Assembly: GCF_030052815.1 (NCBI RefSeq) | Contig: NC_079501.1 | Location: 95,976,017-96,040,016 of the forward strand | Length of the DNA stretch: 64,000 nt | Direction: 5' to 3' | Source of the DNA: Hevea brasiliensis | Lineage: Eukaryota; Streptophyta; Magnoliopsida; Malpighiales; Euphorbiaceae | Shown: positions 1 through 9,149 of the stretch, piece by piece | Layout of the letters: each line of letters opens with the position of its first letter | How positions within the stretch are numbered: position 1 is the first letter of the stretch | Program-made: the position numbers and the translations under genes | The notes under the pieces: model-generated | Seen by the model: only the letters and a program-made list of their open reading frames with translations | What the model was told of the DNA's origin: nothing | Databases searched by the model: none

Positions 1-418
1 GGAATTGGAAATTCAAAAAAATGTAAATTCAGATTTAGTCTTCACATAACAAAATTTCCATTTTTATCCAAGAATGTATTTTTTAAAATACATAGACCAA
101 CTAATTAGTTTCACTCAAATATTCAACTCAACTCAACTAAGCCTTTATCCCAAAAATTTGGAGTCGGCTATATGAATTTACTTTCTCCACTCTAAACGAT
201 TTTGGGTTAAATCCTCAGAAATGTGTAATGCTTCTAGGTCATGTTATACTACTCTCCTCCAAGTCAATTTAGGTCTACCCCTTTTTTTTCTTTCTATCTT
301 GTAACCTAATGTGCTCTACTTATCTAACTGGAGTCTCCGTATGTCTACGCTTCACATGACCAAACCATCTCAATCTCCCTTCTCTCAACTTATTCTCAAT
401 TGACCCCACTCCTACCTT

Positions 419-634
419 TTATCTAATACTCTCATTATGGACTTTATTTAGTCTAGTATGGCCACTCATCCAACTTAACATTCTCATCTCTGCAACTCTT
501 ATTTTAAACGCATACGACTCCTTCAGTGCCCAACACTCACTACCATATAATATAGCCAGTCGTATGGCTGTATGGTAAATTTTTCCTTTTAACTTATTGA
601 GAATCTTGCGATCACATAAAACTCCCGTGGCACG
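419..634 (-). pseudogene. LINE reverse transcriptase C-terminal fragment
   Basis: This is the continuation of the RTE LINE after the nested LTR element. It encodes the usual C-terminal segment (GKIYHTAIRLAILYGSECWA, RMLSWMSGHTRLNKV) and ends at a stop at 419-421. Because the insertion junction at 634/635 happens to keep the frame open, it reads through in one 251-codon ORF (419-1174) with gag-derived sequence of the inserted element, a chance chimera. The true upstream partner is the block ending at 5490. Confidence 0.85.
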
Positions 635-1066
635 TGTCACGGGGGAAATGTCTAGCAACCCAAGTTCTTCCCGCATATCCTTCATGTCCTCATGCATCTT
701 CTCTACCTTTTCTTTCAACACACGGTTGTCTTCCCTCATGGTGGACATTTCCTTGGCGTGAGCAATTTTCAGGGCCTTACTTTCATTGGCCACCTTGTCA
801 AGGGCTTCATTGAGTGTAGCTTGGAGTTCACCTCGGGTGTCCTCTAACCCTTCTCCAAGCTCCCTTAGCCGGCTCTCCAGCTCCTCAAATCTATCGTCCC
901 CACTGACCAAGTGGTCCTCTATCTTGTCCATCCTCGTTTCAATGTTCCCCAACTCTTCTCTCAACCGAGAAGGGCCCATGAATTTGGCCAGCACCTTACT
1001 CCTTGCACCAGCCTGTTGTTCCACCAACGAAGGACCACCTTGCGCATGGTTACTTGAATCAGCCAT
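635..1066 (-). pseudogene. Retroelement gag N-terminal fragment, coiled coil
   Basis: The reading starts at the ATG at 1066-1064 (MADSSNHAQGG), 25 bases downstream of the primer-binding site, as expected for a gag start. It runs about 140 codons to the insertion border. The protein is highly charged with a long predicted heptad-like stretch (ELGNIETRMDKIEDHL, then EELESRLRELGEGLEDTRGE, then KVEKMHEDMKDMREELG), so a coiled coil is likely. The frame then runs into the LINE. A related segment (VANENEALKLVHAKEMST) reappears on the plus strand near 2200-2270, showing that the same gag has been copied in both orientations. No complete gag is present. Confidence 0.7.
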
Positions 1067-1090
1067 AGTTGCCGAAATACTCCTCAAACC

Positions 1091-1102
1091 GCTCTGATAC
1101 CA
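1091..1102 (-). other. Primer-binding site (initiator tRNA-Met type)
   Basis: The minus strand reads TGGTATCAGAGC two bases after the LTR end GTGACA at 1105. This is the standard plant primer-binding site complementary to the 3' end of initiator tRNA-Met. It orients the left LTR and the gag fragment to the minus strand. Confidence 0.9.
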
Positions 1103-1104
1103 AC

Positions 1105-3563
1105 TGTCACGGGGGAAGATTTTGCTAACCCAAAACCAGCTCCAACACCCGTGCGGCACTTGTACTCTCAACAAGTCAGCCTCTCAAACTGTCCCTAGGA
1201 TTTCACGGAAACCAATCTTACACTAGTCACCCAAAGATCACGGCAACCAATCCAAAGACAAAGTTTCTCAAGGATCCTCACGGCAACAACCCAACACAAA
1301 GTGTCCCAATGGCCGAATCCAACTCAAGCAACAAGCAACCAATCTCACGCAAGGCAACACAACAATGCGCAACACTCAACAACCATCAAAACACACAACA
1401 ACCATGCAAGCCATACACAAACAAGCAAGCATAAAGAAAAGCAGAAGCATAGAGAAATAAGGCAAAAGGGCTACTTCTTGTGTTGCTCAAAAGATTGGTG
1501 ACCCAAGGGGTTGGGACCAATCCTCACCCTACTCTCACAAGCCCTAAGGCAAGGGTGGAGGTACCCAAGCCAAGCGCAGCCAAGGGAAAAGGAAGCGCTA
1601 GGGAGAAAAACTTCCACAGCCTGAAGGAGAACCGAAGAGGTGAAAGGCCAGTTTTGAAGCGTTTTCGGTGCAGGGGACCGCACAAGAAGAGGGACTGTCC
1701 AAAGAGGGCAGTGTTCTTGGCCAAGGATAGAGAGCCGGAACAACCTTGTCCACCCCCGGCAAACATGGAGAACCTGCCGTGTTGTACACTTGGTGCCATG
1801 AGGTTAGTTGGCCCGAGTGAAGCTCTTAGGAAGGATGCAGTGGATGTGTGTGAGACTCAAGAGCAGTCCAAGTTGCCAAGGGAGCTACCACCCGAGGAAG
1901 AGGTGAGCTGTGTGAGTGAGCAACCAGCAGCCGAAAGTCCAAGAGAAGTGGCATTGCCAAAGCAAGAGAGGCCGAGGCAACAACGCTCAAGGAGGAGCAA
2001 GAAAAGGTGCAAGGCCAAGAGAAAGGCAAAGTCACCTAGCCACAAGGACGGAGAAGGTGCTGGAACACAGCAAAAGGCCGAAGGCAATGGGTCACAGGGA
2101 CATGAGAGAAGTCCTAGGCGACAAGGGCAAATCCGAGGAAATTTCAACCGGGGAGGTCGTTCATGGCAGTTGACCAAATGGGCATGTCAATTGGCCAATT
2201 TGGTGGCAAATGAAAATGAGGCCCTTAAACTTGTCCACGCCAAGGAAATGTCCACCAGGAGGGAAGACAATCCATACACACATAAAGAAGAAATGTAGAA
2301 GCAAGAGAAATAAGGCAAAAGGGCTACTTCTTGTATTGCTTGAAACTGGCTATACAATTGCCAAAAGGAAAAACAACTCTCAAGATGTTCCTCTCGCACA
2401 CTCACCCTATCTCTACCGAAAATGGGACTAAGTCCCTCTATTTACATGTTTTGGCCGGCCGTTCATGATGGCCAAGCTTAAGTTACAAATAAAATACTCA
2501 TGGGATGGGAGTGATGGATATGAGGAACCGGCTGCCTTTGACACATCATTCCAGCCGTAGCACTCCAAGTGGGCAAGGGAGGGAAATCTTGGCACCAAGT
2601 ATTTTGGTCCCAAGTGGGCTGGCCACTTCATGCGCCCCACATGGGCTGCACTTCCAACCCTCACGCTGCATGGCTTGGGCTCATCTTCCATGCACGTTGC
2701 CTTGGCTCCACTCACCACTTCACATGCGCCCCACTCAATTTCCTTGGTCCCCATGGTGCGCTGTCCACCTTGCAAGGTGTCCCCAAGTGTTGCACTACAC
2801 CTGGCCACTTTGGCCCTTCAACATGCGCCCAACCTTGCATGGCTTGGGTCTCTCTCCATGCATGCAAATGTGCTGGCTCCACTTGGCTTCACACACCACA
2901 TGGCCCGTGTATTTTAGGAGTGCTGGTTCCACTTTGGCAAGGCGCACATGCGCTACACTTTGGTTGACTTGGGCCATCAACGTGCACCCCACTATCTTGC
3001 TCCATGTGTTGCCTATTTAGTGGCTCACATACACCACACCATAAGGCCACCAAGTCTCTCACCACACTGCCCGTGCACCTCTAGTGCGTGTATCCCTCCT
3101 CCGCTGCATATGCTGGCCACTTTGGCTCCATAGTGCGCCTCACTATCCCAATTCCATGCAAGTGAATGTGCTTGTCCCAAGCTGCCACACCATATGCTCC
3201 CCACTAAGTTGCTTAGTCATCATGGTGCGCTCCAATTGGCTTGTTCCCATGCACATGCAACAAGCTTCATGTCCCCTTACTCCAAGGCTCCACATGCACA
3301 CCACTTTATGGAATTGGCTTTCATAGTGCGCCCCATTGGTGCCTTGACACATGCACAAACAACATTAGGCCATTTAGTCCCAAACTACATGGTCCGTGGA
3401 CTTCCACTATCTCAATTCCCATGCAAGTGCCAAGCTTCACGTAAGGCTTCCCCATGCCATGCAATTCACGTCCTTCTTTTCCCATGGCTCGGCCACCATG
3501 TCTTCCATGCACACAATGCCGCTTCATTTGGGCAGCCTTCAAGCACAAAACTAGTTGGACTTC
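1105..3563 (-). repeat. Inverted LTR copy, interrupted by internal sequence
   Basis: Reverse-complement alignment by eye to the plus-strand LTR at 3816-5489 holds from 1105 to about 1480 and from about 2290 to 3563. About 25 bases of its U3 end are missing at 3563. Between the two blocks lies ~0.8 kb of plus-strand gag-like sequence, bordered by a ~40-base direct repeat of the LTR (around 1443-1482 and 2293-2332). The long blocks look about 98-99% identical to the other LTR. Confidence 0.8.
1480..2298 (+). pseudogene. Retroelement gag C-terminal fragment with degenerate zinc knuckle
   Basis: This 272-codon open frame has no convincing start of its own. It contains FRCRGPHKKRDCPKR, which matches the gag CCHC knuckle pattern (C-x2-C-x3-H-x4-C) except that the first cysteine is arginine. 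A lysine/arginine-rich tail follows (KKRCKAKRKAKSPSHK), then a coiled-coil gag piece that resembles the minus-strand gag fragment. It is inserted inside the inverted LTR, in opposite orientation to it. It is best read as a translocated internal piece of the same element; no protease, reverse transcriptase or integrase follows. Confidence 0.65.
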
Positions 3564-5150
3564 TGGGTGCTGGTTGCTCACTCACACAGCCCACCTCTTC
3601 CTCGGGTGGTAGCTCCCTTGGCAACTTGGACTGCTCTGAAGTTGCTGGATGAGAAGCAAGCCAATCAAATGGGGAAGATTGGTCAGCCGGGAAATGCTAC
3701 GGGCTCATGGGACAAGAAAAGAGGTTCACCGCCTAAGAGGAGGCAGTGTGAAGAACCAGTGAGGAGCCGTCAACTTGAGGCAACGGAGGCGTTGCTGGGT
3801 TGAGTGGGGGGAGAGTGTCACCCCATAAATTATTGTCTCGGAAGTCCAACTAGTTTTGTGCTTGAAGGCTGCCCAAATGAAGCGGCATTGTGTGCATGGA
3901 AGACATGGTGGCCGAGCCATTGAAAAAGAAGGACGTGAATTGCATGGCATGGGGAAGCCTTACGTGAAGCTTGACACTTGCGTGGGAATTGAGATAGTGG
4001 AGGTCCACGGACCATGTAGTTTGGGACTAAATGGCCTAATGTTGTTTGTGCATCTAGCAAGGCACCAATGGGGCGCACTATGAAGGCCAATTCCATTAAG
4101 TGGTGTGCATGTGGAGCCTTGGAGTAAGGGGACGTGAAGCTTGTTGCATGTGCATGGGAATAAGCCAATTGGAGCGCACCATGATGACTAAGCAACTTAG
4201 TGGGGAGCATATGGTGTGGCAGCTTGGGACAAGCACATTCACGTGCATGGGAAATCACTTGCATGGAATTGGGATAGTGAGGTGCACTATGGAGCCAAAG
4301 TGGCCAACACATGCAGCAGAAGAGGGACACACGCACTAGAGGTGCACGGGCCGTGTGGTGAGGGACTTAGTAGTCTTATGGTGGTGTGGTGCATGTGAGC
4401 CACTAAATGGGCAGCACATGGAGCAAGATAGTGGGGCGCACATTGATGGCCCAAGTCAACCAAAGTATAGCGCATGTGCGCTTTGCCAAAGTGGAACCAA
4501 CACTCCTAAAATACACGGGCCATGTAGTGTGTGAAGCTAAGTGGAGCCAGCACATTTGCATGCATGGAGAGAGACCCAAGCCATGCAACGTGAAGGCAAG
4601 GTTGGGCGCATGTTGAAGGGCCAAAGTGGCCAGGTGTAGTGCAACACTTGGGGACACCTTGCAAGGTGGACAGCGCACCATGGGGACCAAGGAAATTGAG
4701 TGGGGCGCATGTGAAGTGGTGAGTGGAGCCAAGGCAACGTGCATGGAAGATGAGCCCAAGCCATGCAGCGTGAGGGTTGGAAGTGTAGCCCATGTGGGGC
4801 GCATGAAGTGGCCAGCCCACTTGGGACCAAAACACTTGGCGCCAAGATTTCCCTCCCTTGCCCACTTGGAGTGCTACGACTGGAATGATGTGTCAAAGGC
4901 AGCCGGTTCCTCATGTCCATCACTCCCATCCCATGAGTATTTTATTTGTAACTTAAGCTTGGCCACACAATGGCCATCATGAGGGGTGGCCAAAGCATGT
5001 AAATAGAGGGACTTAGTCCCATTTTCGGTAGAGATAGGGTGAGTGTGCGAGAGGAACATCTTGAGAGTTGTTTTTCCTTTTGGCAATTGTATAGCCGGTT
5101 TCAAGCAATACAAGAAGTAGCCCTTTTGCCTTATTTCTCTATGCTTCTAC
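2290..5150. repeat. Large foldback: ~1.3-kb inverted arms around a 277-bp spacer
   Basis: The left arm (about 2290-3563) and right arm (3841 to about 5150) are reverse complements, apparently ~98-99% identical, separated by spacer 3564-3840. A transcript through both arms would fold into a long hairpin. The spacer holds an inverted copy (about 3569-3638) of bases 1860-1928, then the end of the element's internal region. Confidence 0.88.
3804..3815 (+). other. Polypurine tract of the LTR element
   Basis: GTGGGGGGAGAG lies immediately before the LTR start TGTCACCCC at 3816. This is the expected plus-strand priming site and identifies 3816-5489 as a 3' LTR in plus orientation. Confidence 0.8.
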
Positions 5151-5489
5151 CTTTCTTTATGTTTGCTTGTTTGTGTATGACTTGCATGGTTGTTGTGTGT
5201 GTTGATGGTTGTTGTGTGTGTTGCACATTGTTGTGTTGCCTTGCGTGAGATTGGTTGCTTGTTGCTTGAGTTGGATTCGGCCATTGGGACACTTTGTGTT
5301 GGGTTGTTGCCGTGAGGATCCTTGAGACACTTTGTCTTTGGATTGGTTGCCGTGATCTTTGGGTGACTAGTGTAAGATTGGTTGCCGTGAGATCCTAGGG
5401 ACAGTTTGAGAGGCTGACTTGTTGAGAGTACAAGTGCCACACGGGTGTTGGGAGCTGGTTTTGGGTTAGCAAAATCTTCCCCCGTGACA
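3816..5489 (+). repeat. Complete LTR (1674 bp), plus orientation
   Basis: It begins TGTCACCCC after a polypurine tract and ends CCCCCGTGACA next to the CACG flank, giving TG..CA termini with the inverted hexamer TGTCAC/GTGACA. Much of the body consists of imperfect short repeats around ccatgcac, gcgcccc and ggccaac motifs and is richer in G+C than the surrounding DNA. The inverted partner is at 1105-3563. Confidence 0.85.
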
Positions 5490-7417
5490 CACGTCTCCAC
5501 TTCAACCATCCGGCTTTAATCCTATGACTAACATCCTCCTCACATCCCCCATCTACTTGAAGAACTGAGCCGAGATATTTAAAGTGATTACTTTGGGACA
5601 GTATCACTCCATCCAAACTAACTCCTTCCCTATCACCAGTTTGGCCTTCACTGAACTTGCAATGGATGTATTCTGTCTTCGTTTTACTTAACTTAAAGCC
5701 CTTTGACTCTAGAGTACTTCTCCAAAGCTTTAACTTTAAATTGACTCCTTATTGCGTCCCATCTATCAGAACAATATCATCCGTAAACATCATGTACCAA
5801 GGAATACTCTCTTGTATATGTTTCGTCAATTCATCTAAAACTAATGTAAAAGGGTAAGGGCTTATAGCTGATCCTTGGTGTAATCCAATTGAGATCAAAA
5901 AATCTCTTGTGTCCCCCCCCACTGTGCGCACAATAATACTTGCTACTTCAAACATATCTTTCAACACTTATATGTAGCTAATAAATACCCTCTTTTGTTC
6001 TAACACACTCCATAAGACATCTCTTGGAACACTATCATAAGCCTTCTCAAAGTCAATAAAAACCATGTGTAGATCTTTTTTCACATCTCTATATTTCTCC
6101 ATCAAGCTTCTAATGACAAAGATCGCTTCCATAGTTGAACGACTCGGCATGAAGCCAAATTGATTGAGAGATATAGAAGTATCATGACGTAGTCGATGCT
6201 CCACAACTCTCTCCAACAACTTCATAGTATGACTCATGAGTTTAATTCCCCTATAATTTGAGCAACTCTGTATGTCTCCCTTATTTTTAAAAATAGGTAC
6301 TAAAATACTCTTCCTCCATTCATCAGGCATTTTCTTTGAGTTTAGAATCTTATTAAATAATTTAGTTAACCATGTCACTCCCATGTCTCCCAAACAATTC
6401 CACGCTTCAATTGGTATTCCATCGGGTCCATAGGCTTTACTCACTTTCATTCTCTTAAGTGCTTCCTTTACTTCTAAAAATCTAATCCTTTTAGTATAAT
6501 CCACATTCTTTTCTATTGTTCTATAGTCTATATTTACGCTATTACCATTTTGACTATTATTAAAGAGATCATTAAAATAATTTCTCCATCTTTATTTAAT
6601 GTCCTCATCTTTCACTAACACTTTTACTTCTTTATCCTTAATGCACCTAACTTGATTGAGATCTTGACATTTCCTTTCTCTTATCCTTGCTAATCTATGA
6701 ATATCTTTCTCTCCTTCTTTAGTTTCAAGTTTCTCATATAACTTTTCAAAGGCCTGTGCTCTTGCTTGACTAACTGCCTTTTTTGCCTCTTTCTTTACTA
6801 TCTTGTACTGTTCATATGCCTCATTATTATCACATTTAGGTAATTTCTTATACCATTCCCTTTTTCTCTTCACTGCCTTTTGTACTTCCTCATTCCACCA
6901 CCATCTCTCTTTTGAGGGTGGTCCATGTCCTTTAGACTCTCCAAATACTTTTCTAGCTAATTCTTTAATCTTTGATGCCATATGTATCCACATATCATTG
7001 GCCTCCATATCCAGCTTCCATGCTTCGGACTCGAGAAGCTCATTTTTGAACTTCACTTGCTTTACTCCTTTGAACTCTCACCACTTTGTTCGAGCTACAC
7101 TATTTCTTTAGACCTTACTTGAATTGTTCCTAAATTTGACATCCAAGACCACTAACCGATGTTGACTTGTTAAAGTCTCTCCTGGAATGACCTTGCAATC
7201 CTTGCATAGAGCTCGATTTGTCTTCCTGGTTAAGAGGAAATCGATTTGACTTCTATGTTGCCCACTTTTGAAAGTCACTAAATGTGACTCTCTTTTTATA
7301 AAGTAGGTATTTGCTAGTATTAGGTCGTATGCCATAGCAAAATCCAGGATGTTTTTTCCCTCCTCATTTCGACTGCCAAAATCAAAACCTCCATGAACAT
7401 TCTCATAACCTGGAGGT
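5490..7417 (-). pseudogene. LINE endonuclease-reverse transcriptase, 5' part (broken)
   Basis: The minus-strand reading blocks are separated by frame breaks. The block at 7108-7428 matches the end of an AP-like endonuclease (motifs SQIDFLL and SQHRLVVLDV). The block at 6592-7056 is the basic linker (WWWNEEVQKAVKRKREWY). The block at 5968-6504 is RT fingers/palm (YGPDGIPIEAW, NYRGIKLMSHTMKLLE, FIDFEKAYDSVPRD). The block at 5749-5967 has GLHQGSAISPYPF and a degenerate active-site box FTDDIVLID, where FADD/YADD is usual. The block at 5490-5616 has FKYLGSVLQ. The DD pair of the catalytic box survives, but the frame is interrupted several times, so no active protein is expected. The reading frame continues on the far side of the nested insertion at 634. 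Confidence 0.88.
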
Positions 7418-7435
7418 ATTAGTTTCACTCAAATA

Positions 7436-8034
7436 AAGAGACTAAATAATAGTATTTTTCAAAATACAGGGATCAACTAATTAGTTTCCTTAAAATAGAG
7501 GGACTAAATAGTAGTTTGAATAGCATAAATAACATAAAATTTGATAGAAGAATTAATTAGTTTAACGAAAACAAAATATAAAAACTAAACTAGGACGAAG
7601 TGTTTAATTTTCTTAAAATATATGAACTAAATAATATTTTTCTCTTTTTAAAATAGTTTAGCTGACACATGTAACAGTTCCACAACAGCTCCTTATTAGC
7701 ATTATAGAGTAATTTTGATAACCAAAAGGCAAAAATTTTACTATCTTCATTATGAACATCAAGATTTTGAACGTATATTGAGACCAAAATTTTGATTATG
7801 TTCGGTTCCAGTTGACTGAACCTAAATTTAAACATCAAAGAATTGAACCTAAATTTAAACATCAAAGAATTGAACCTAAATTGAGACCAAAATTTTGATA
7901 ATGTTCGGTTCCAATTGACTGAATTTGCACACCCTTAGATGATATATAAGAAGTATGTGATTTCTAGTTTGGTTTCTTTCAGTTGCATGAACTATACTGA
8001 CCAATAAAGTAAATCGCATACAGACCTAGTTAGA
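7436..8034. other. AT-rich intergenic DNA with a short tandem repeat
   Basis: No gene is seen. At about 7817-7870 a 27-base unit (gaacctaaatttaaacatca plus 7 more) occurs twice in tandem, within a block bounded by two copies of 'gagaccaaaattttgat'. The block ends with TGCACACCCTTAG near 7936, which resembles a hAT-type inverted terminus, so it may be a decayed MITE. The 3' UTR of the neighbouring minus-strand gene probably also lies here. Confidence 0.45.
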
Positions 8035-9149
8035 TTACCTAAGCAGCTTCTGCATCTTCTCTTGTCAATCATTGATTTCAGCTTTAATCTTTGCTTGAAC
8101 ATTTTCATGAAACCCTGGACATGGTTCATAATCAAGGAATGCTTGAAGAGTCTGAACGAAAGCAAAATAATCAACTTAATTTTCAGACAAAAAGTGTTAT
8201 AGCCTCATGAAGCTTTAAATTAAAAGGAATCACCTCCAGAAGCACAAACAAGGGAGCCATTATAAGGGCTAGAGAAAGATTGTCCAAAAAAGCTGGTGCT
8301 CCTTTCTGCAGGATATTAATTGAAAATATACAATGGGAAGTCATTGATGTATTTACAAATTACAGAAAAGATATGATGGGAAGCCATTGATGTATTTACA
8401 AATCACAGAAAGAAAATTTACCTCAAAGACACCATGGCCAATGAACTGTCCAGCCTAACAGACAATTTGAGCCACCAGAACAACCTGCAAAAAGCTTGTT
8501 TAATTAAAAATTAAATGAAACAAAAAGTGAAGAAACGTTTTATTGCATTATATTGTATTACACCCTACTAAACTTAACAGAAGCTCTGTCAATAGCATCA
8601 ACCAAATATTACACAAAACCCAAAATTGATTCTTCTGCATTTATTTTCCCCCTTAAACCACAAACGGAACAAGCATATTTAATTTCCAGATGAACAAGCA
8701 TACAGATGATTAACAATGGAGAAAAATTTCAACATAGAGTCAATTTGGTCGGAGAAAAAAGGGAACCATATTGAATTGATTAAAAAAAAAAAAACTAATA
8801 TGAAGACAAATTTTACCTTCCACGCAAGAGAAAACTCAAGCCAACTAGACACCCAACAAAAAGAACAATGCAGAGCAGCAAAGGAACCAGCTTTCGCATC
8901 CAAACAGATATAAAACAAAGTATAGATCAAAGCAGACAAGGACCCAAAATTGAGAAGCAGATCAACATCGTTACCAAACAGAGAGAAGCGGAGGTTTAAC
9001 AGAGAAGGAGTAAAGTAAAGAATAAGAAGAGCAGCGAAAAAGATTGGCCAAACAAACATCATGTGAATTGCTATGTTTGTGGGGTTACTATGGTATGCAC
9101 CATAGAAGGCGAAGTGCTTTTCTAGATCAAACAATCCACATTTTCCCAT
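8035..9149 (-). pseudogene. MPO1-like / DUF962 ER membrane protein gene with two nonsense changes
   Basis: The family (YGL010w/MPO1, DUF962) comprises small multipass ER proteins; yeast Mpo1 is an Fe(II)-dependent dioxygenase in alpha-oxidation of 2-hydroxy fatty acids. Exons by GT-AG sites: 8817-9149 (start MGKCGLFDLEKHFAFYGAYH), 8422-8484, 8234-8305 and 8035-8151, all joining in phase 0. Residues 1-111 carry conserved histidines (LEKH, AYHSN, IHMMF) and hydrophobic segments; exon 2 has GQFIGHGVFE; exon 4 has DYEPCPGFHENVQAKIKAEI. In exon 2 a TAG (8457-8455) replaces the tryptophan codon expected between VAQIVC and AGQF. In exon 4 a TGA (8067-8065) replaces tryptophan in IND-W-QEK, 10 codons before the natural TAA at 8035-8037. 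Everything else is intact. The start was chosen at 9149 because family homology begins there; the longer upstream reading (from 9287) is not conserved. A recent pseudogene, sequence error, or truncated but expressed gene are all possible. Confidence 0.8.

Larger units (their letters stand above)
635..5489. mobile_element. Rearranged non-autonomous LTR retroelement with foldback structure
   Basis: The insertion begins TGTCACGGGGGAA at 635 and ends TTCCCCCGTGACA at 5489, with CACG on both sides (631-634, 5490-5493). The surrounding LINE sequence rejoins exactly when it is removed. Inside are a gag start on the minus strand with its primer-binding site, an inverted LTR (1105-3563) interrupted by plus-strand internal sequence, a short spacer, a polypurine tract and a full plus-strand LTR (3816-5489). 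No pol genes are visible, so it is non-autonomous. GC content is visibly higher than the surroundings. A normal element has LTRs in direct orientation; here they face each other, so the locus is rearranged after or during insertion, or misassembled. The lineage is uncertain (probably Ty3-gypsy-related, from the TGTCAC..GTGACA ends and the CCHC-like gag motif). Confidence 0.8.
104..7435 (-). mobile_element. 5'-truncated RTE-clade LINE, split by a later LTR element
   Basis: A non-LTR retrotransposon lies on the minus strand from about 7417 down to 122. It is flanked by the 18-bp direct repeat ATTAGTTTCACTCAAATA at 104-121 and 7418-7435, which I read as the target-site duplication. The 3' end (122-180) carries short TTGAG-type repeats followed by the 'ggctta..cccaaa..ggagtcggc' block typical of plant RTE tails. 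Coding blocks run endonuclease C-terminus, linker, reverse transcriptase, and RT C-terminal domain. The 5' end stops inside the endonuclease, so the copy is truncated and dead on arrival. A 4855-bp LTR-derived insertion at 635-5489, flanked by CACG, splits it; without that insertion the LINE is about 2.4 kb. Element boundaries are seen directly; clade assignment rests on family knowledge. Confidence 0.9.

Noticed and set aside
2505..3652. Several long histidine/proline/cysteine-rich frames in the foldback arms
   Set aside because: They occur in all frames of the repetitive LTR and mirror each other in the two arms; no retroelement domain is present.
3816..5489. Considered as an autonomous foldback DNA transposon because of inverted TGTCAC/GTGACA ends
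   Set aside because: A polypurine tract, a tRNA-Met primer-binding site and gag fragments show it is LTR-retroelement derived.
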